In this document: positions 38,286-47,253 of the stretch, piece by piece | Layout: every line of letters starts with the position of its first letter | Numbering within the stretch: the stretch's first letter is position 1 | Origin: Polaribacter reichenbachii | GTDB taxonomy: Bacteria > Bacteroidota > Bacteroidia > Flavobacteriales > Flavobacteriaceae | Direction of reading: 5' to 3' | Assembly (NCBI RefSeq): GCF_001975665.1 | Contig: NZ_CP019419.1 | Span: forward strand, 2,835,501 to 2,899,500 | DNA length: 64,000 nt | The notes under the pieces: generated by a model | Database searches by the model: none | What the model was told of the DNA's origin: nothing | The model's input: the letters and a program-made list of their open reading frames with translations, nothing else | Made by a program: the position numbers and the translations under genes

Positions 38286-39785
38286 TTATTTTTTATTTAT
38301 TAATGCTAACGTAACAGTATAAACATCTTGTTTTGTCATTTTAGCTTTTAGCCAAGCAAAGAAACTCATTATAAAAATATCTTCTTTTTTATGATCTAAC
38401 CAAGCAAAAGAATTCTCTACTTTTTGATGAAATTCTTCTGATGTTACAATTTCTGGATTTTTGTAATAGGTTTCTATTAGTTTTAGATAATCAGTTACTT
38501 TCTCTTGATGTATGTTTTTTAAATACTTATTGTAATTACGTTTAAAACTTAAAATTCTAGAATCAACAACATCAATATTACCTAAATCTATTTGGAGTAA
38601 AATTTCAATTAAACTCTTTTTTATTGTCCAATCAAACCCTGCTTTTTCAATGTACCATTTGTCTGTATGATAAAATTTAAGAAATAAACTGTGTGCTTTT
38701 TTTATTTCATTTTTCTGTGCATAAAACACAATCATTGCTAAAAAAATATCTAATTGAGAAACAAGGTCTAAATTTTTTTGATCTATAAAAGGAGTTAAAA
38801 GTTGTATAGCAAAATCCTGATTTCCAGAATAATTGTAATTTAAAGCTATTAGTAATTGATATTTTAAATAAAACTCTTTATAGTATTTCTTTTTATTTTG
38901 AAGCATATGTAAATGCATCAACTCTAAATATGCTAAAGATTGTTTAAATTTTTTATTTCTAAACAAAGTATTCGCAATCACATACACCACCTCAATATGA
39001 TAAAATAGCTGTTTTTCTTTCGCTTTATGGTTTTTTTAAATTTGATAAGTATCTAATAAAAAGGGTTCTATACTCCAATATTCAAAATTTTGAATGGTAG
39101 TAAGATTTGTGATTTTTATAATTTGATTTAAAGATTTAAACGATAATTCATCAGAAATAGTAATTTCATTTTCTTTAAAAATGGTTTCTATTACCAATTT
39201 TAAATCAACAATTTTTTGTTGATGTTCAATTTCATTTAAAGTTTTTGTAATCTTAGCATAAGAAATGTTTAACCGTTCTTCTAATTGATGTTGCTTTTGA
39301 TTTTCTTTAAATTTTAGAATAATTTCATCAATATCAATAGTTTTTATAAGATTTATATATTCAATTTTTGTGTGATATATTTCATTTAGTATTGCATATA
39401 ATTGATACTCATTAGCGATTAATTCTGCTTTATCTAAAATTTTATATCCTACTTTATACTGCCCTTGTTTTAAAAAAGATCTAGCAGAAACAATATGTTT
39501 AATTAAAGAAATGTCAATAGAATTTTCATCTTTTAAACTAATATTTGCTGTAAAGTCAATTAAAGATTTAAATAATCGTTTTCTTAAAGCGTGTAAAGCA
39601 ACCTTGTTTTCTCTTTTATATAGTTTTAAAGATATTTCTTTAGATGATAATTTATCATCAATTAAAATCTTTACTAGCTTAATGTTTTTAGCGTCTTTTC
39701 TTTTATTCTTTTTATCTAGATAATTAATAAATTCTTGCTGTTTTTCTTCTGTAAATGAATTTAGTATTTGTTTTAAATTAATCAT
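38286..39785 (-). pseudogene. Helical-repeat protein gene interrupted by an in-frame stop
   Basis: Two open frames, 39785-39036 (249 aa) and 38990-38286 (GTG start, 234 aa), lie in the same frame, separated by 15 codons. Reading through the TAA at 39038-39036 gives QI*KNHKAKEKQLFYHIEVVYVIANTLF, which continues smoothly into the second frame. The intact protein would be about 498 aa, all alpha-helical with TPR-like helices (YKILDKAELIANEYQLYAILNEIYHTKIE; FRNKKFKQSLAYLELMHLH). So this is most likely one gene with a nonsense mutation, not two genes. I do not recognise the family. Confidence 0.72.
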
Positions 39786-39869
39786 TATATCGTCAGTAAT
39801 TATTACTCTAATATATAAATTTAATAGAATTTATATTGATAAAGTAAAATTATATCGTCAGTAATTATT
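39784..39869. repeat. Two 21-bp direct repeats in the divergent promoter region
   Basis: TATATCGTCAGTAATTATT and two flanking bases (AT on the left) occur identically at 39784-39804 and 39849-39869, 65 bp apart. The first copy abuts the start codon of the leftward gene. The second is 65 bp before the yiaA ATG. They flank AT-rich DNA that must hold both promoters, which suggests a pair of operators for one regulator. Confidence 0.7.
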
Positions 39870-39934
39870 TAATTCTATTTTTATCAGATTAAATTTATAA
39901 ACCAAATTTGCAGTGTAATTATTAAACTAAAATT

Positions 39935-40420
39935 ATGAATTATCAAACAACAGTTTCATCTAATGAAGAAACTAAAAATCAGAAAAGAAATAATAAATTA
40001 ACTGTAGAAATGAGTCAGAAACCAACATCTGCTTATGTTGGTGCAACTTGGGGTGTAGTTAGTATTGGGTTGCTTTCTTATTGTATTGGCTTATGGAATG
40101 CAAATATGCAGCTCAATGAAAAGGGATACTATTTTGCTATTCTTTTAATGGGTATTTATGCTGTTATTTCACTACAAAAAGCAGTAAGAGATAAAACAGA
40201 AAAATTAAAAGTGAGTGATATGTATTACAGCATAAGTTGGGTTGTAGTAATTGTTGCTTTGCTTTTATTAATCATTGGTTTAAGAAATGCAGATTTAGCT
40301 TTGAGTGAAAAAGGTTTTTACGGAATCTCTTATTTATTAAGCCTTTTTGGGGCAATTACTGTACAGAAAAATGCAAGAGATATAGATTTTATAAAAACTA
40401 AAATGGAAAAAGAAGAGTAA
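39935..40420 (+). CDS. YiaA/YiaB family inner membrane protein
   Basis: A 161-aa protein with four membrane helices arranged as two copies of the YiaAB two-helix domain. Each copy has a W(A/S).(V).... helix, a GLWNANMQLNEKGYYFAIL or GLRNADLALSEKGFYGISY loop, and an ISLQKAVRDK or ITVQKNARDI end. Function unknown in the whole family. A -7-like CAAATTTG lies upstream. It is divergent from the interrupted gene, sharing the direct-repeat region. Confidence 0.88.
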   Translation: MNYQTTVSSNEETKNQKRNNKLTVEMSQKPTSAYVGATWGVVSIGLLSYCIGLWNANMQLNEKGYYFAILLMGIYAVISLQKAVRDKTEKLKVSDMYYSISWVVVIVALLLLIIGLRNADLALSEKGFYGISYLLSLFGAITVQKNARDIDFIKTKMEKEE

Positions 40421-40502
40421 TTAGTTTAATAATGGTTGTAAACCAAAACCTCATAAATTCAAGTTTATGAGGTTTAAAATCACTAACTTTAAAAAAAATA
40501 TT

Positions 40503-41780
40503 ATGAATTCTAAATTAATACGAGAATTACAGACTTTAATTGAGAACGAGGTAATTTCTATAGAAGTTGCAGAAAAAATTGAAGCGTATTATAATTCTAA
40601 ATCTCCCAACCAAAGCAATAAACTTTTAACCATTTTTGGAGTAATTGGTAGTCTTTTAGTTGGTTTAGGAATAATATTGGTTTTGGCTCATAATTGGGAT
40701 AATTTTTCTAGAACTATTAAATCTGTTCTTGCCTTTTTACCTCTATTAATAGGGCAAATAATAGTGGGGTATTCGTTGTTAAAGAAAAAAACTAAAACTT
40801 GGTTAGAATCATCTGGAGTGTTTTTATTTTTTGCAGTGGGTAGTTCAATTTCTTTAATAAGTCAGATTTACAATATTCCTGGAAATTTCAGTTCTTTTTT
40901 ATTAACTTGGTTTTTACTTTGTGTACCATTAGTTTATCTCTTAAAATCTAAAGTACTTTTTTTATTAACATTAGTTTTTGCAACAGTTTATAGTGTTGAT
41001 GTTGGCTATAATTTTTCTGGAATTAGAAAAGTTCCTTGGATGTATTTATTGACTATCGCAATTCTTTTACCTAAGTATTTAATGCTTCTAAAAGATGAAG
41101 TTGTAATGAATTATACAGCAATATTAAATTGGCTTATACCATTAAGTGCTATTATTGTTTTTGGTGCATTTATCAATTCAAGTTTTATGTTCGAATTAAT
41201 TTTATACATTTTGCTTTTTGGATTACTCTATAATATTGGATTGCTTAAAAAATTTAATAAAATACGATTAATAAAAAATGGATTTTTAATTATTGGTTCT
41301 ATGGGTTTAGTTATAACGTTACTCTTAGCAAGTTCTAAAAGCTTTTGGCATAAAGATTTAGATATTTATAATTTACAAATTAAAGAAATCATAATTGGTT
41401 TTGTATTGATTTTGAGTACTGTTTTTATTATGCCTAAAAATAATTTTTTCAATAATAAAGGCTATCAAAAACTATTTCAATTAACATCAATAATAATGCT
41501 TTTTATATTTATTATTCATTATTTAGATATCACTATAGCTATTATTCTTTTAAATTTTACTCTTTTAGCTTTAGGCATAACAACTATAAAAAAAGGTGTA
41601 GATACAATAAATTTTACTTTGTTAAACTACGGATTTTTAATCATTACTGCATTAATAATAACTCGTTTTTTTGATACAAATATGTCTTTTGTAGTACGAG
41701 GTTTATTATTTATTTTAGTTGGTGTTGGTTTCTTTTCTACTAACTATTTATTGGCAAAAAAAATAAAAAAGGATGCTTAA
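40503..41780 (+). CDS. DUF2157 domain membrane protein
   Basis: A 425-aa protein. A short soluble N-terminal helix pair (LIRELQTLIENEVISIEVAEKIEAYY) is followed by about twelve membrane helices starting LLTIFGVIGSLLVGLGIILVLAHNWD, the DUF2157 signature. The frame opens at 40467, but the ATG at 40503 matches family starts. Function unknown. It overlaps or adjoins a GDYXXLXY protein, its usual partner in other bacteria. Confidence 0.87.
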   Translation: MNSKLIRELQTLIENEVISIEVAEKIEAYYNSKSPNQSNKLLTIFGVIGSLLVGLGIILVLAHNWDNFSRTIKSVLAFLPLLIGQIIVGYSLLKKKTKTWLESSGVFLFFAVGSSISLISQIYNIPGNFSSFLLTWFLLCVPLVYLLKSKVLFLLTLVFATVYSVDVGYNFSGIRKVPWMYLLTIAILLPKYLMLLKDEVVMNYTAILNWLIPLSAIIVFGAFINSSFMFELILYILLFGLLYNIGLLKKFNKIRLIKNGFLIIGSMGLVITLLLASSKSFWHKDLDIYNLQIKEIIIGFVLILSTVFIMPKNNFFNNKGYQKLFQLTSIIMLFIFIIHYLDITIAIILLNFTLLALGITTIKKGVDTINFTLLNYGFLIITALIITRFFDTNMSFVVRGLLFILVGVGFFSTNYLLAKKIKKDA

Positions 41781-41790
41781 ATTTTATCAA

Positions 41791-42354
41791 ATGAAATCAA
41801 AAAAAATAATTTTTATACTTTTTTTGTTGGTAGCAGTTTTGCAATTATTAGCGCCAACAAAAATGATTTACGATCAAGAAAACACACTAAAAAATGGTAA
41901 AGCTCTTAAGTTTTTAACAGAACCAATAGATCCTAATGATCCTTTTAGAGGTAAGTACATTAATTTGAATTACAATATAAATTCATTTAAAACTAAAGAT
42001 ACAATTTGGGAAAGAAAGCAAGATATTTATATTTATTTAAATGATAGTTTAGGTTATGCTACCTTAAAAACTGTTAGCAAAACAAAATTAGAAATTGATA
42101 ATAATTATGTAAAAACAAAGGTAAGTTGGTATAATAAATACAATAATAAATTACAATTTAATTTACCTTTCGATCGTTTTTATATGGAAGAATCTAAGGC
42201 AAAACCTGCAGAAGATTTGGTAAGGATTAATAATAGAAGAGATAGTTTAGAAACAAATACTACATTTGCTTTGGTATATCTAGATAATGATAAATTTGTG
42301 TTAGATAATGTCTTTATAAATGATGTTTCAATTAAAGATTTAGTAGATAAATAA
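41791..42354 (+). CDS. GDYXXLXY-family membrane-anchored protein
   Basis: A 187-aa protein with an N-terminal signal anchor (KSKKIIFILFLLVAVLQLLAP) and a periplasmic domain opening with the family pattern LTEPIDPNDPFRGKYINLNYNI. Family name refers to a GDYxxLxY motif; here the version is GKYINLNY. It follows the DUF2157 gene by 10 bp. An alternative ATG at 41773 would overlap that gene by 8 bp. The two-gene pairing is conserved widely and suggests one membrane complex of unknown purpose. Confidence 0.85.
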   Translation: MKSKKIIFILFLLVAVLQLLAPTKMIYDQENTLKNGKALKFLTEPIDPNDPFRGKYINLNYNINSFKTKDTIWERKQDIYIYLNDSLGYATLKTVSKTKLEIDNNYVKTKVSWYNKYNNKLQFNLPFDRFYMEESKAKPAEDLVRINNRRDSLETNTTFALVYLDNDKFVLDNVFINDVSIKDLVDK

Positions 42355-42461
42355 AAATGTAGAAATATTTTTTACTGGCTTAATACAAAGTGAATCCTTT
42401 TATCATATTTCTAATATATTTTTTATTAAATTCATAATAATTAGAAGAAGATAAAAGTAAA

Positions 42462-43088
42462 TTATATAATTTTTTCTTGGTTTAATTTCTTCTTAAAATA
42501 TTTGGTTATAAAAATTTCAGAGATAAATAAGAAAATAAATAAAAACCTAGAAAACATAGGTAAAGTAAAAGCTAAACAACCTGCCAAAACCCAAACTAAA
42601 AATCCGTTTAAAGCTCTTATTTTATGATATTTACCTAAAGTGGGAGTAATGCCTGTTAAGCCTTTTTCTTTTTTTATGATATAAAAATTCATTAAAACGT
42701 TAAAAAGGCCAATAGCAGAAAGATTAAAACAGTAAAAAGTAAAAGGCCCATTGTAAGAAAACCCTTTTACATAGAAAGCTGTAGAAAAGGGGAGAAGCAC
42801 AATAAAAAATAATAACATTATGTTTAGCCATAATAATTTACTATTAATGCTGGATACATATTTCATAATACGTAAATGAGAAATCCAATAGATAGCAGTT
42901 ACCATAAAACTAACCACTAAACCAATAAAACTTGGAATTCTATTTTTAAGAATTAATAAAGTATCTCCAGTTTTTAATTCTTTATAGCTTGGTATAACAA
43001 CTTCTAGAACTAATAAAGTAATTGCTATAGAAAAAACAGCATCACTAAAACTTATTACTCTGGCTTTGTCAAAAGTTTCGTTTTTCAT
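42462..43088 (-). CDS. TMEM175-family (DUF1211) membrane protein, putative potassium channel
   Basis: A 208-aa protein with about six membrane helices. The first carries the family filter motif RVISFSDAVFSIAITLLVLEVVIPS (FSDxxFxIxxTLL). Bacterial TMEM175 proteins are tetrameric potassium leak channels with one six-helix repeat per chain. The gene stands alone, between the GDYXXLXY gene (convergent) and the small-protein operon. Confidence 0.88.
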   Translation of the reverse strand: MKNETFDKARVISFSDAVFSIAITLLVLEVVIPSYKELKTGDTLLILKNRIPSFIGLVVSFMVTAIYWISHLRIMKYVSSINSKLLWLNIMLLFFIVLLPFSTAFYVKGFSYNGPFTFYCFNLSAIGLFNVLMNFYIIKKEKGLTGITPTLGKYHKIRALNGFLVWVLAGCLAFTLPMFSRFLFIFLFISEIFITKYFKKKLNQEKII

Positions 43089-43174
43089 TATAAAATAATC
43101 TATATTTTCAAATATAGCATTTTAAAAATGTGTTATATAACAAAGAAAGAGAATTTTATAATGATATTTTTAAA

Positions 43175-43450
43175 TTAATTAATAGTATCTATTTCTAGAT
43201 TCTCATTATCATCACTACCTAAACTATAATGTTGATTTTCTTCGTCTTTCAAGCTTTTTTTATTTGTTTTTATTGATGGTTTTCTACCAGGAATATCTAA
43301 ATCTTTGCCTGTAAAATCGGTATTATTTACCTTGTTTTTTAGTAGTTCGTCATCACTGTTGTCGTTTCTTAAATTTCCAGATTTATCACCTAAAGTTTTT
43401 AAATCTTCTTTTGTAATTTCTGAATTATACTTTGTGTTTTTCGTGCTCAT
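43175..43450 (-). CDS. Small acidic/basic hydrophilic protein downstream of pmp3-like gene
   Basis: A 91-aa highly charged, probably disordered protein (EDLKTLGDKSGNLRNDNSDDE; TGKDLDIPGRKP; the C-terminal NQHYSLGSDDNENLE). The motifs DLDIPG and HYSLGxDDxEnLE look conserved as I recall from other flavobacterial small proteins. No function is known. It starts 6 bp after the Pmp3-family gene, so the two form an operon likely tied to envelope or osmotic stress (inference). Confidence 0.72.
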   Translation of the reverse strand: MSTKNTKYNSEITKEDLKTLGDKSGNLRNDNSDDELLKNKVNNTDFTGKDLDIPGRKPSIKTNKKSLKDEENQHYSLGSDDNENLEIDTIN

Positions 43451-43456
43451 ATTTTT

Positions 43457-43612
43457 TTATTTACTGTTTACATAAAATGCGTGTATTACTCCTGGTAACC
43501 AACCTAAAATGGTTAGTAAAACATTTATTAAAAATTCTTTACCTAAACCGTGTTTTAAGAGTACAGCTACAGGTGGTAACAAAATGCTTAAAATTATTGT
43601 TAAAATAGACAT
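43457..43612 (-). CDS. YqaE/Pmp3 family membrane protein
   Basis: A 51-aa protein, too short for many gene filters. It reads MSILTIILSILLPPVAVLLK, then HGLGKEFLINVLLTILGWLP and GVIHAFYVNSK. This is the full Pmp3 proteolipid pattern: two membrane helices, PPVAV, and the LGWLPGxIHAxY end. Family members stabilise membrane potential under salt or cold stress in yeast and plants; the bacterial role is unclear. It is the first gene of a two-gene operon with the 91-aa protein. Confidence 0.9.
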   Translation of the reverse strand: MSILTIILSILLPPVAVLLKHGLGKEFLINVLLTILGWLPGVIHAFYVNSK

Positions 43613-43772
43613 ATTTCTGTTTGTTTTTAATTGATGTACAAAACTAAATTTTAATCTGTTTTTAGATTACCTTAAAAGATTTAAGTTTTAACTCATTACC
43701 TATTTTAACTTTTTAAAAATCTTGTTAACAGATGTTTAACTATTAAATTGAAAGTTAATGTTTATATTGAAA

Positions 43773-43931
43773 ATGAACTTAAAAAATAGAATTATGGAAA
43801 TTAGTATTAAGAAAAAATTTGAAAGAAAAAAGAAACAGAATAATCCAATTGGTACAACTATTGATTTAGAAAAGAATAAAGATTTTAATTTGGATAACAA
43901 GACAATTAAAGAAAAGCAACAAAATTCATAA
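43773..43931 (+). CDS. Possible 52-aa basic small protein
   Basis: An ORF of 52 codons (MNLKNRIMEISIKKKFERKK..., ending EKQQNS) with a second ATG at 43794. It is very lysine-rich and has no known domain. Support is indirect: it is followed 24 bp later by a good terminator, it lies in a gap of about 390 bp otherwise free of genes, and its reading frame stays open to the stop with normal codon use. It could be a small nucleic-acid-binding protein or chance. Confidence 0.45.
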   Translation: MNLKNRIMEISIKKKFERKKKQNNPIGTTIDLEKNKDFNLDNKTIKEKQQNS

Positions 43932-43955
43932 TTATAAATAGTTGTATATAAAAAT

Positions 43956-43982
43956 AACGCTCACATTTTATGTGAGCGTTTT
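43956..43982. terminator. Bidirectional terminator
   Basis: A perfect 10-bp stem AACGCTCACA / TGTGAGCGTT with a TTTTA loop and TT tail, between the 52-aa ORF (rightward) and the TraB-like gene (leftward). An A-run on the left side gives the U-tract for the minus strand. Confidence 0.85.
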
Positions 43983-44006
43983 CTAATTAAAAGTAAAATA
44001 GAAAGT

Positions 44007-44954
44007 TTAATACTCATTCATTAGAATTACTTTTAAGTTTGGGTAATTTGTTTTTAACTCTTTTTCTAAACCAATTACATGTGCAGCACCAACAATAACT
44101 AAATTTCTTTTTTTGTTTGATGTTAAAACTTGTTCTGCAATATTTTTTGCCATTCTCATATTTCTTTCATTCCAATATTTTCTGCCTTCTTTGCATCCTT
44201 CAGTATCTTCTAGAACATAATTAAATGAACTCATTTTATGCAATCTGTTTAAAGATTTCCTTTTATTTACATGTTTACCCAAACCTCTAAAAATAGCTGG
44301 TAAAATGGCTGAATTATAATCTTTTTTGTTCAATTTAGAATTTTTGTTATTATTTCCATTGTTTACTCCTTCTTTAGAGCATTTACCCCAAGCTTTATGA
44401 TAAAGACCATTTGTTTGTTGATCATCCATATTTGTAACTTTTAAATTTTGATGAATCGCTAATTTGTATGTTAAATCTCCATCTTCATGTCTTGTTGGTT
44501 TTTTAGCGCCTTTTGATCCATATTTTTTAAAATAGGTTAATAATCCGTAATTTCCATTATCTCTTTTGTGGGCGTAATTGATTATTAGTTCATTAATTTC
44601 ATTAACATTCAAAACTTTTAAGTTTTTGTTTGATAATATTTTGAATTTATCAGCATTAAATTGAAAAGTATCTTTAAGGTCATTAGATAATTTATAAAAT
44701 TGCTTGTAATTTTTAGACCAGCCTTCTTTTAAATAATTCCAAGAAATAGAATCATTTGCCATTGGCGATTCTACATAAATAGCTTCAGGATTGTACTTTT
44801 TAGCAAAACGTAACATAGGTTTATAACTATTTTTTACAATTTTTGGTACTTTATGCATTGTACCAATAATTATAATTTCTTGTAGCTCTTCTTGAGCCGA
44901 TAAATTAAAAATTGAAATGAAGATTAAGCTAATTAAAGTAATTTGAGTTTTCAT
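44007..44954 (-). CDS. Secreted TraB/DUF5694-like protein
   Basis: A 315-aa protein with a signal peptide (ending NLSAQEE). The first strand carries IIIIGTMHKVPK and the last block RNLVIVGAAHVIGLEKELKTNYPNLKVI. This GTxH...GxxHxxGL layout is that of the TraB/ChaN/EreA-like superfamily, and the rest best fits DUF5694. Possible metal-dependent hydrolase; the substrate is unknown. Single gene between two terminators. Confidence 0.72.
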   Translation of the reverse strand: MKTQITLISLIFISIFNLSAQEELQEIIIIGTMHKVPKIVKNSYKPMLRFAKKYNPEAIYVESPMANDSISWNYLKEGWSKNYKQFYKLSNDLKDTFQFNADKFKILSNKNLKVLNVNEINELIINYAHKRDNGNYGLLTYFKKYGSKGAKKPTRHEDGDLTYKLAIHQNLKVTNMDDQQTNGLYHKAWGKCSKEGVNNGNNNKNSKLNKKDYNSAILPAIFRGLGKHVNKRKSLNRLHKMSSFNYVLEDTEGCKEGRKYWNERNMRMAKNIAEQVLTSNKKRNLVIVGAAHVIGLEKELKTNYPNLKVILMNEY

Positions 44955-45048
44955 AATGATGTTTTTTATTGATTAAACTTTCTGATTCAAAACTAGAAAG
45001 GAATCTTTTAAAAACTCAGTAATTAAAAGCGATTGGGGTGAAATGCAG

Positions 45049-45846
45049 TTATTCTGTGGTAGAATTAAGAACTGCTTTTACATCATTTTGATAGGTTCTA
45101 GAAACTGGCACTTCTATGTGGTGAAATAACAAAACGAACAACTTACTTTTTTCTGTTTTCCATTGTGAAAAATGAAAAGGATTAATTAAATAAGAACGAT
45201 GTGTTCTTAAAAGTGAAGGGAATTCATCAGCAAGCACAGATAATTTATTTCGAATTAAACTTTTCTTAATTTCATTATTAGATATATAAAAAACTTCTAC
45301 ATAATTGTCTGATGATTTTATACAAATAATATCATTCAAAAATAAACGCAAACCTTCATAATTGCCTTCTCCTTTAATCTCTATTTTTTGAGCTTCAATT
45401 TGTTTGTTTTTATATTTTCCGAAGGCAAAGCGCCCAATAAATACAATAGGTAAAATTGTAGTTAATGCAGGCAGAATTATAGCTGTTAAATGATATGTAA
45501 ATGTATACGGATTTCTGTCTGGTTTAACAATGTATAAATAAAACAGTCTTGCAGCAATAATTGCCATTAAAACAAATAATAGAAAAAACAATAGTTCTGT
45601 TTTTACATACCAATTTTTATTGTTTTTGCTATAAAAATAATTTTGAAGCGGTAGAAAAACAGCATAACAAATAGAGCCTAATAAACCATATAATGGTAAA
45701 TAAATTAATTTTTCTATACTTTTAAACTCATTTATATCTACAGGTTCAGAAAAATAGAGGAATATAAAAATCCAAAAAGCTAAACCTAAGGCAATTATAA
45801 AATGATGCTTTAAAGAAGAGTCAAAAGGGTATTTTTTGTTTAGCAA
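45049..45846 (-). CDS. Membrane-bound LytTR family transcriptional regulator
   Basis: About 265 aa: five membrane helices (residues ~15-155) then a C-terminal LytTR DNA-binding domain (~175-265: LFLNDIICIKSSDNYVEVFY, LLRTHRSYLINPFHFSQW, VPVSRTYQNDVKAVL). It lacks a receiver domain, so the membrane part is probably the sensor. The frame is open to an ATG at 45915, but a consensus -7 box lies inside that extension (45880-45873). The TTG at 45846 (MLNKKYPFDSSLK) is therefore proposed. The ATG at 45915 would leave only 24 bp to the divergent EamA start. Confidence 0.82.
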   Translation of the reverse strand: MLNKKYPFDSSLKHHFIIALGLAFWIFIFLYFSEPVDINEFKSIEKLIYLPLYGLLGSICYAVFLPLQNYFYSKNNKNWYVKTELLFFLLFVLMAIIAARLFYLYIVKPDRNPYTFTYHLTAIILPALTTILPIVFIGRFAFGKYKNKQIEAQKIEIKGEGNYEGLRLFLNDIICIKSSDNYVEVFYISNNEIKKSLIRNKLSVLADEFPSLLRTHRSYLINPFHFSQWKTEKSKLFVLLFHHIEVPVSRTYQNDVKAVLNSTTE

Positions 45847-45872
45847 ATCTTTTATTGTAATAGTGTAGAATT

Positions 45873-45880
45873 CAAATATA
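45873..45880 (-). promoter_or_regulatory. -7 promoter element of the LytTR gene
   Basis: On the minus strand TATATTTG is a perfect TAnnTTTG. It predicts transcription starting near 45866, downstream of the ATG at 45915 and about 20 nt upstream of the TTG at 45846. This is the basis for the start chosen for the gene. Confidence 0.5.
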
Positions 45881-45939
45881 CTTATATTATAAACATTCTT
45901 GTAAATTAAATGCATTGGATGATTATAATATAAGTATTT

Positions 45940-46848
45940 TTGAAGCCTAAATTAAATACCCTGAAAAATTCTAAACTATTAATTGTTTTATCGTTTATCT
46001 CTATTTACGTTATATGGGGATCTACTTATCTATTCAATAAAGTTGCGGTTACAGAATTGCCTCCATTTTTTTTGGCTTCTATTCGTTTTTCTGTGGCAGG
46101 TATTTTAATGATTTTAATTGCTATTATTTTAAAACAACCTTTAAAAATTTCGAGAAAGCAATTTTTTAACTCAGCAATTGCTTCCTTTTTCTTTTTAGTT
46201 TATGGTAATGGAGTTTTTGTTTGGGCTTTGCGTTATGTAGATAGTGGTTTTGGAGCTTTATTAGCCTCTACACAGCCCTTATTTGTATTATTTCTATTAA
46301 GGTTGATAGATAGAAAGCCTTTTCAAAGAAAATCGATGATTGGGGTTGCTTTAGGTATGTTTGGTATGTACTTATTAGTCAGTCAAAAAGAATTAGTAAC
46401 ATCCGAAGATACTTTACTAGGAATTTTTATGATGCTTACCTGTGTTTTAAGTTGGAGTTTTGGTAGTGTATTTGTCTCTAAAGCTAATTTACCAAAAAGC
46501 TTTATGGTTTCAACTGGTTATCAAATGTTAGTAGCTGGTTTTATACTTTTTATATTAAGTGTAAGTACTAACGAGAGTTGGAGTTCTCCATTAAATTGGA
46601 GTAATGAGGTGCAATTATCTATGTTATTATTAATTGTTTTTGGTGGTATTATTGCTTTTACAGCATTTAATTATTTATTAAAAGTGGTTTCTCCAGAAAA
46701 AGTATCTACGTCTGCTTATGTAAACCCAGTAATTGCTCTTTTTATGGGTTGGTATTTCTTAGATGAAAATTTAACTACTCAATCAATTATTGCGTCATCA
46801 GTCTTATTAACAGGGGTGTATTTTATTACTTCTAGAAAAAGAAGATAG
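45940..46848 (+). CDS. EamA/DMT family transporter
   Basis: A 302-aa ten-helix protein of the drug/metabolite transporter superfamily, with two EamA repeats (IYVIWGSTYLFNKVAVTELPPFFLASIRFSVAG; CVLSWSFGSVFVSKANLPKS) and the final YVNPVIALFMGWYFLDENLT. Substrate unknown: amino acid or metabolite export is usual. Starts with TTG, divergent from the LytTR gene, so it is a possible target of that regulator. Confidence 0.88.
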   Translation: MKPKLNTLKNSKLLIVLSFISIYVIWGSTYLFNKVAVTELPPFFLASIRFSVAGILMILIAIILKQPLKISRKQFFNSAIASFFFLVYGNGVFVWALRYVDSGFGALLASTQPLFVLFLLRLIDRKPFQRKSMIGVALGMFGMYLLVSQKELVTSEDTLLGIFMMLTCVLSWSFGSVFVSKANLPKSFMVSTGYQMLVAGFILFILSVSTNESWSSPLNWSNEVQLSMLLLIVFGGIIAFTAFNYLLKVVSPEKVSTSAYVNPVIALFMGWYFLDENLTTQSIIASSVLLTGVYFITSRKRR

Positions 46849-46948
46849 AAGTTTTACGTAAAATATTGTATTAATTTGCTTTATAAACTTTTTATAATTA
46901 AAAAACTAATTTTTGTTTAAAAAAATAACAATTTATTAAAAAAAAGTA

Positions 46949-46956
46949 TATATTTG
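46949..46956 (+). promoter_or_regulatory. -7 promoter element of the first small winged-helix gene
   Basis: TATATTTG is a perfect TAnnTTTG, 23 bp before the ATG at 46980. No TTTG lies at the usual distance upstream. Confidence 0.45.
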
Positions 46957-46979
46957 TTTAACCTTAAAACGTAACCCCT

Positions 46980-47183
46980 ATGTTAAAATCAGATCTAACT
47001 GCTACAGAGCAGTCAGTACTCAATGCAGTACGCGAAGAACACTTAACCAGTTTCGAAATCCTAAAAAAAGTTGAGAATGTTTCTCTTATATTATCTCTGT
47101 ATAATATTTTGGATAAACTTAACAGTAAGGGTGTATTAAAAAGTTATATGAAACAAAATAGAAAGTATCATTACGCTGCTTAA
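46980..47183 (+). CDS. Small winged-helix-like protein, copy 1
   Basis: A 67-aa protein. TATEQSVLNAVREEHLTSFEILKKVENVSLILSLYNILDKLNSKGVLKSY followed by KYHYAA resembles a minimal winged helix: helix, turn, helix and a wing with a terminal basic or aromatic strand, as in PadR or BlaI-type regulators. It is about 60% similar to the 47389 gene in the core (TSFxILKxVENxSxILSLYNIxDxLxSKGxLKSY). A DNA- or partner-binding regulator is inferred. It has its own promoter and terminator. Confidence 0.75.
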   Translation: MLKSDLTATEQSVLNAVREEHLTSFEILKKVENVSLILSLYNILDKLNSKGVLKSYMKQNRKYHYAA

Positions 47184-47202
47184 TTTTTTGTTTATGTAGA
47201 AT

Positions 47203-47253
47203 AAAAAAAAATGCCATTTTAATTAATACAATATTAAAGTGGCGTTTTTTTTT
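47203..47253 (+). terminator. Terminator after the first small winged-helix gene
   Basis: A long stem built from ATGCCATTTTAAT and ATTAAAGTGGCGT (with G-U pairs), a 9-nt loop, an A-run before and nine T after. Confidence 0.82.

Noticed and set aside
38286..38990. A separate 234-aa protein starting at a GTG
   Set aside because: It is in frame with the upstream ORF across a 15-codon link, and its N-terminus looks like the middle of a protein, so one interrupted gene is more likely.
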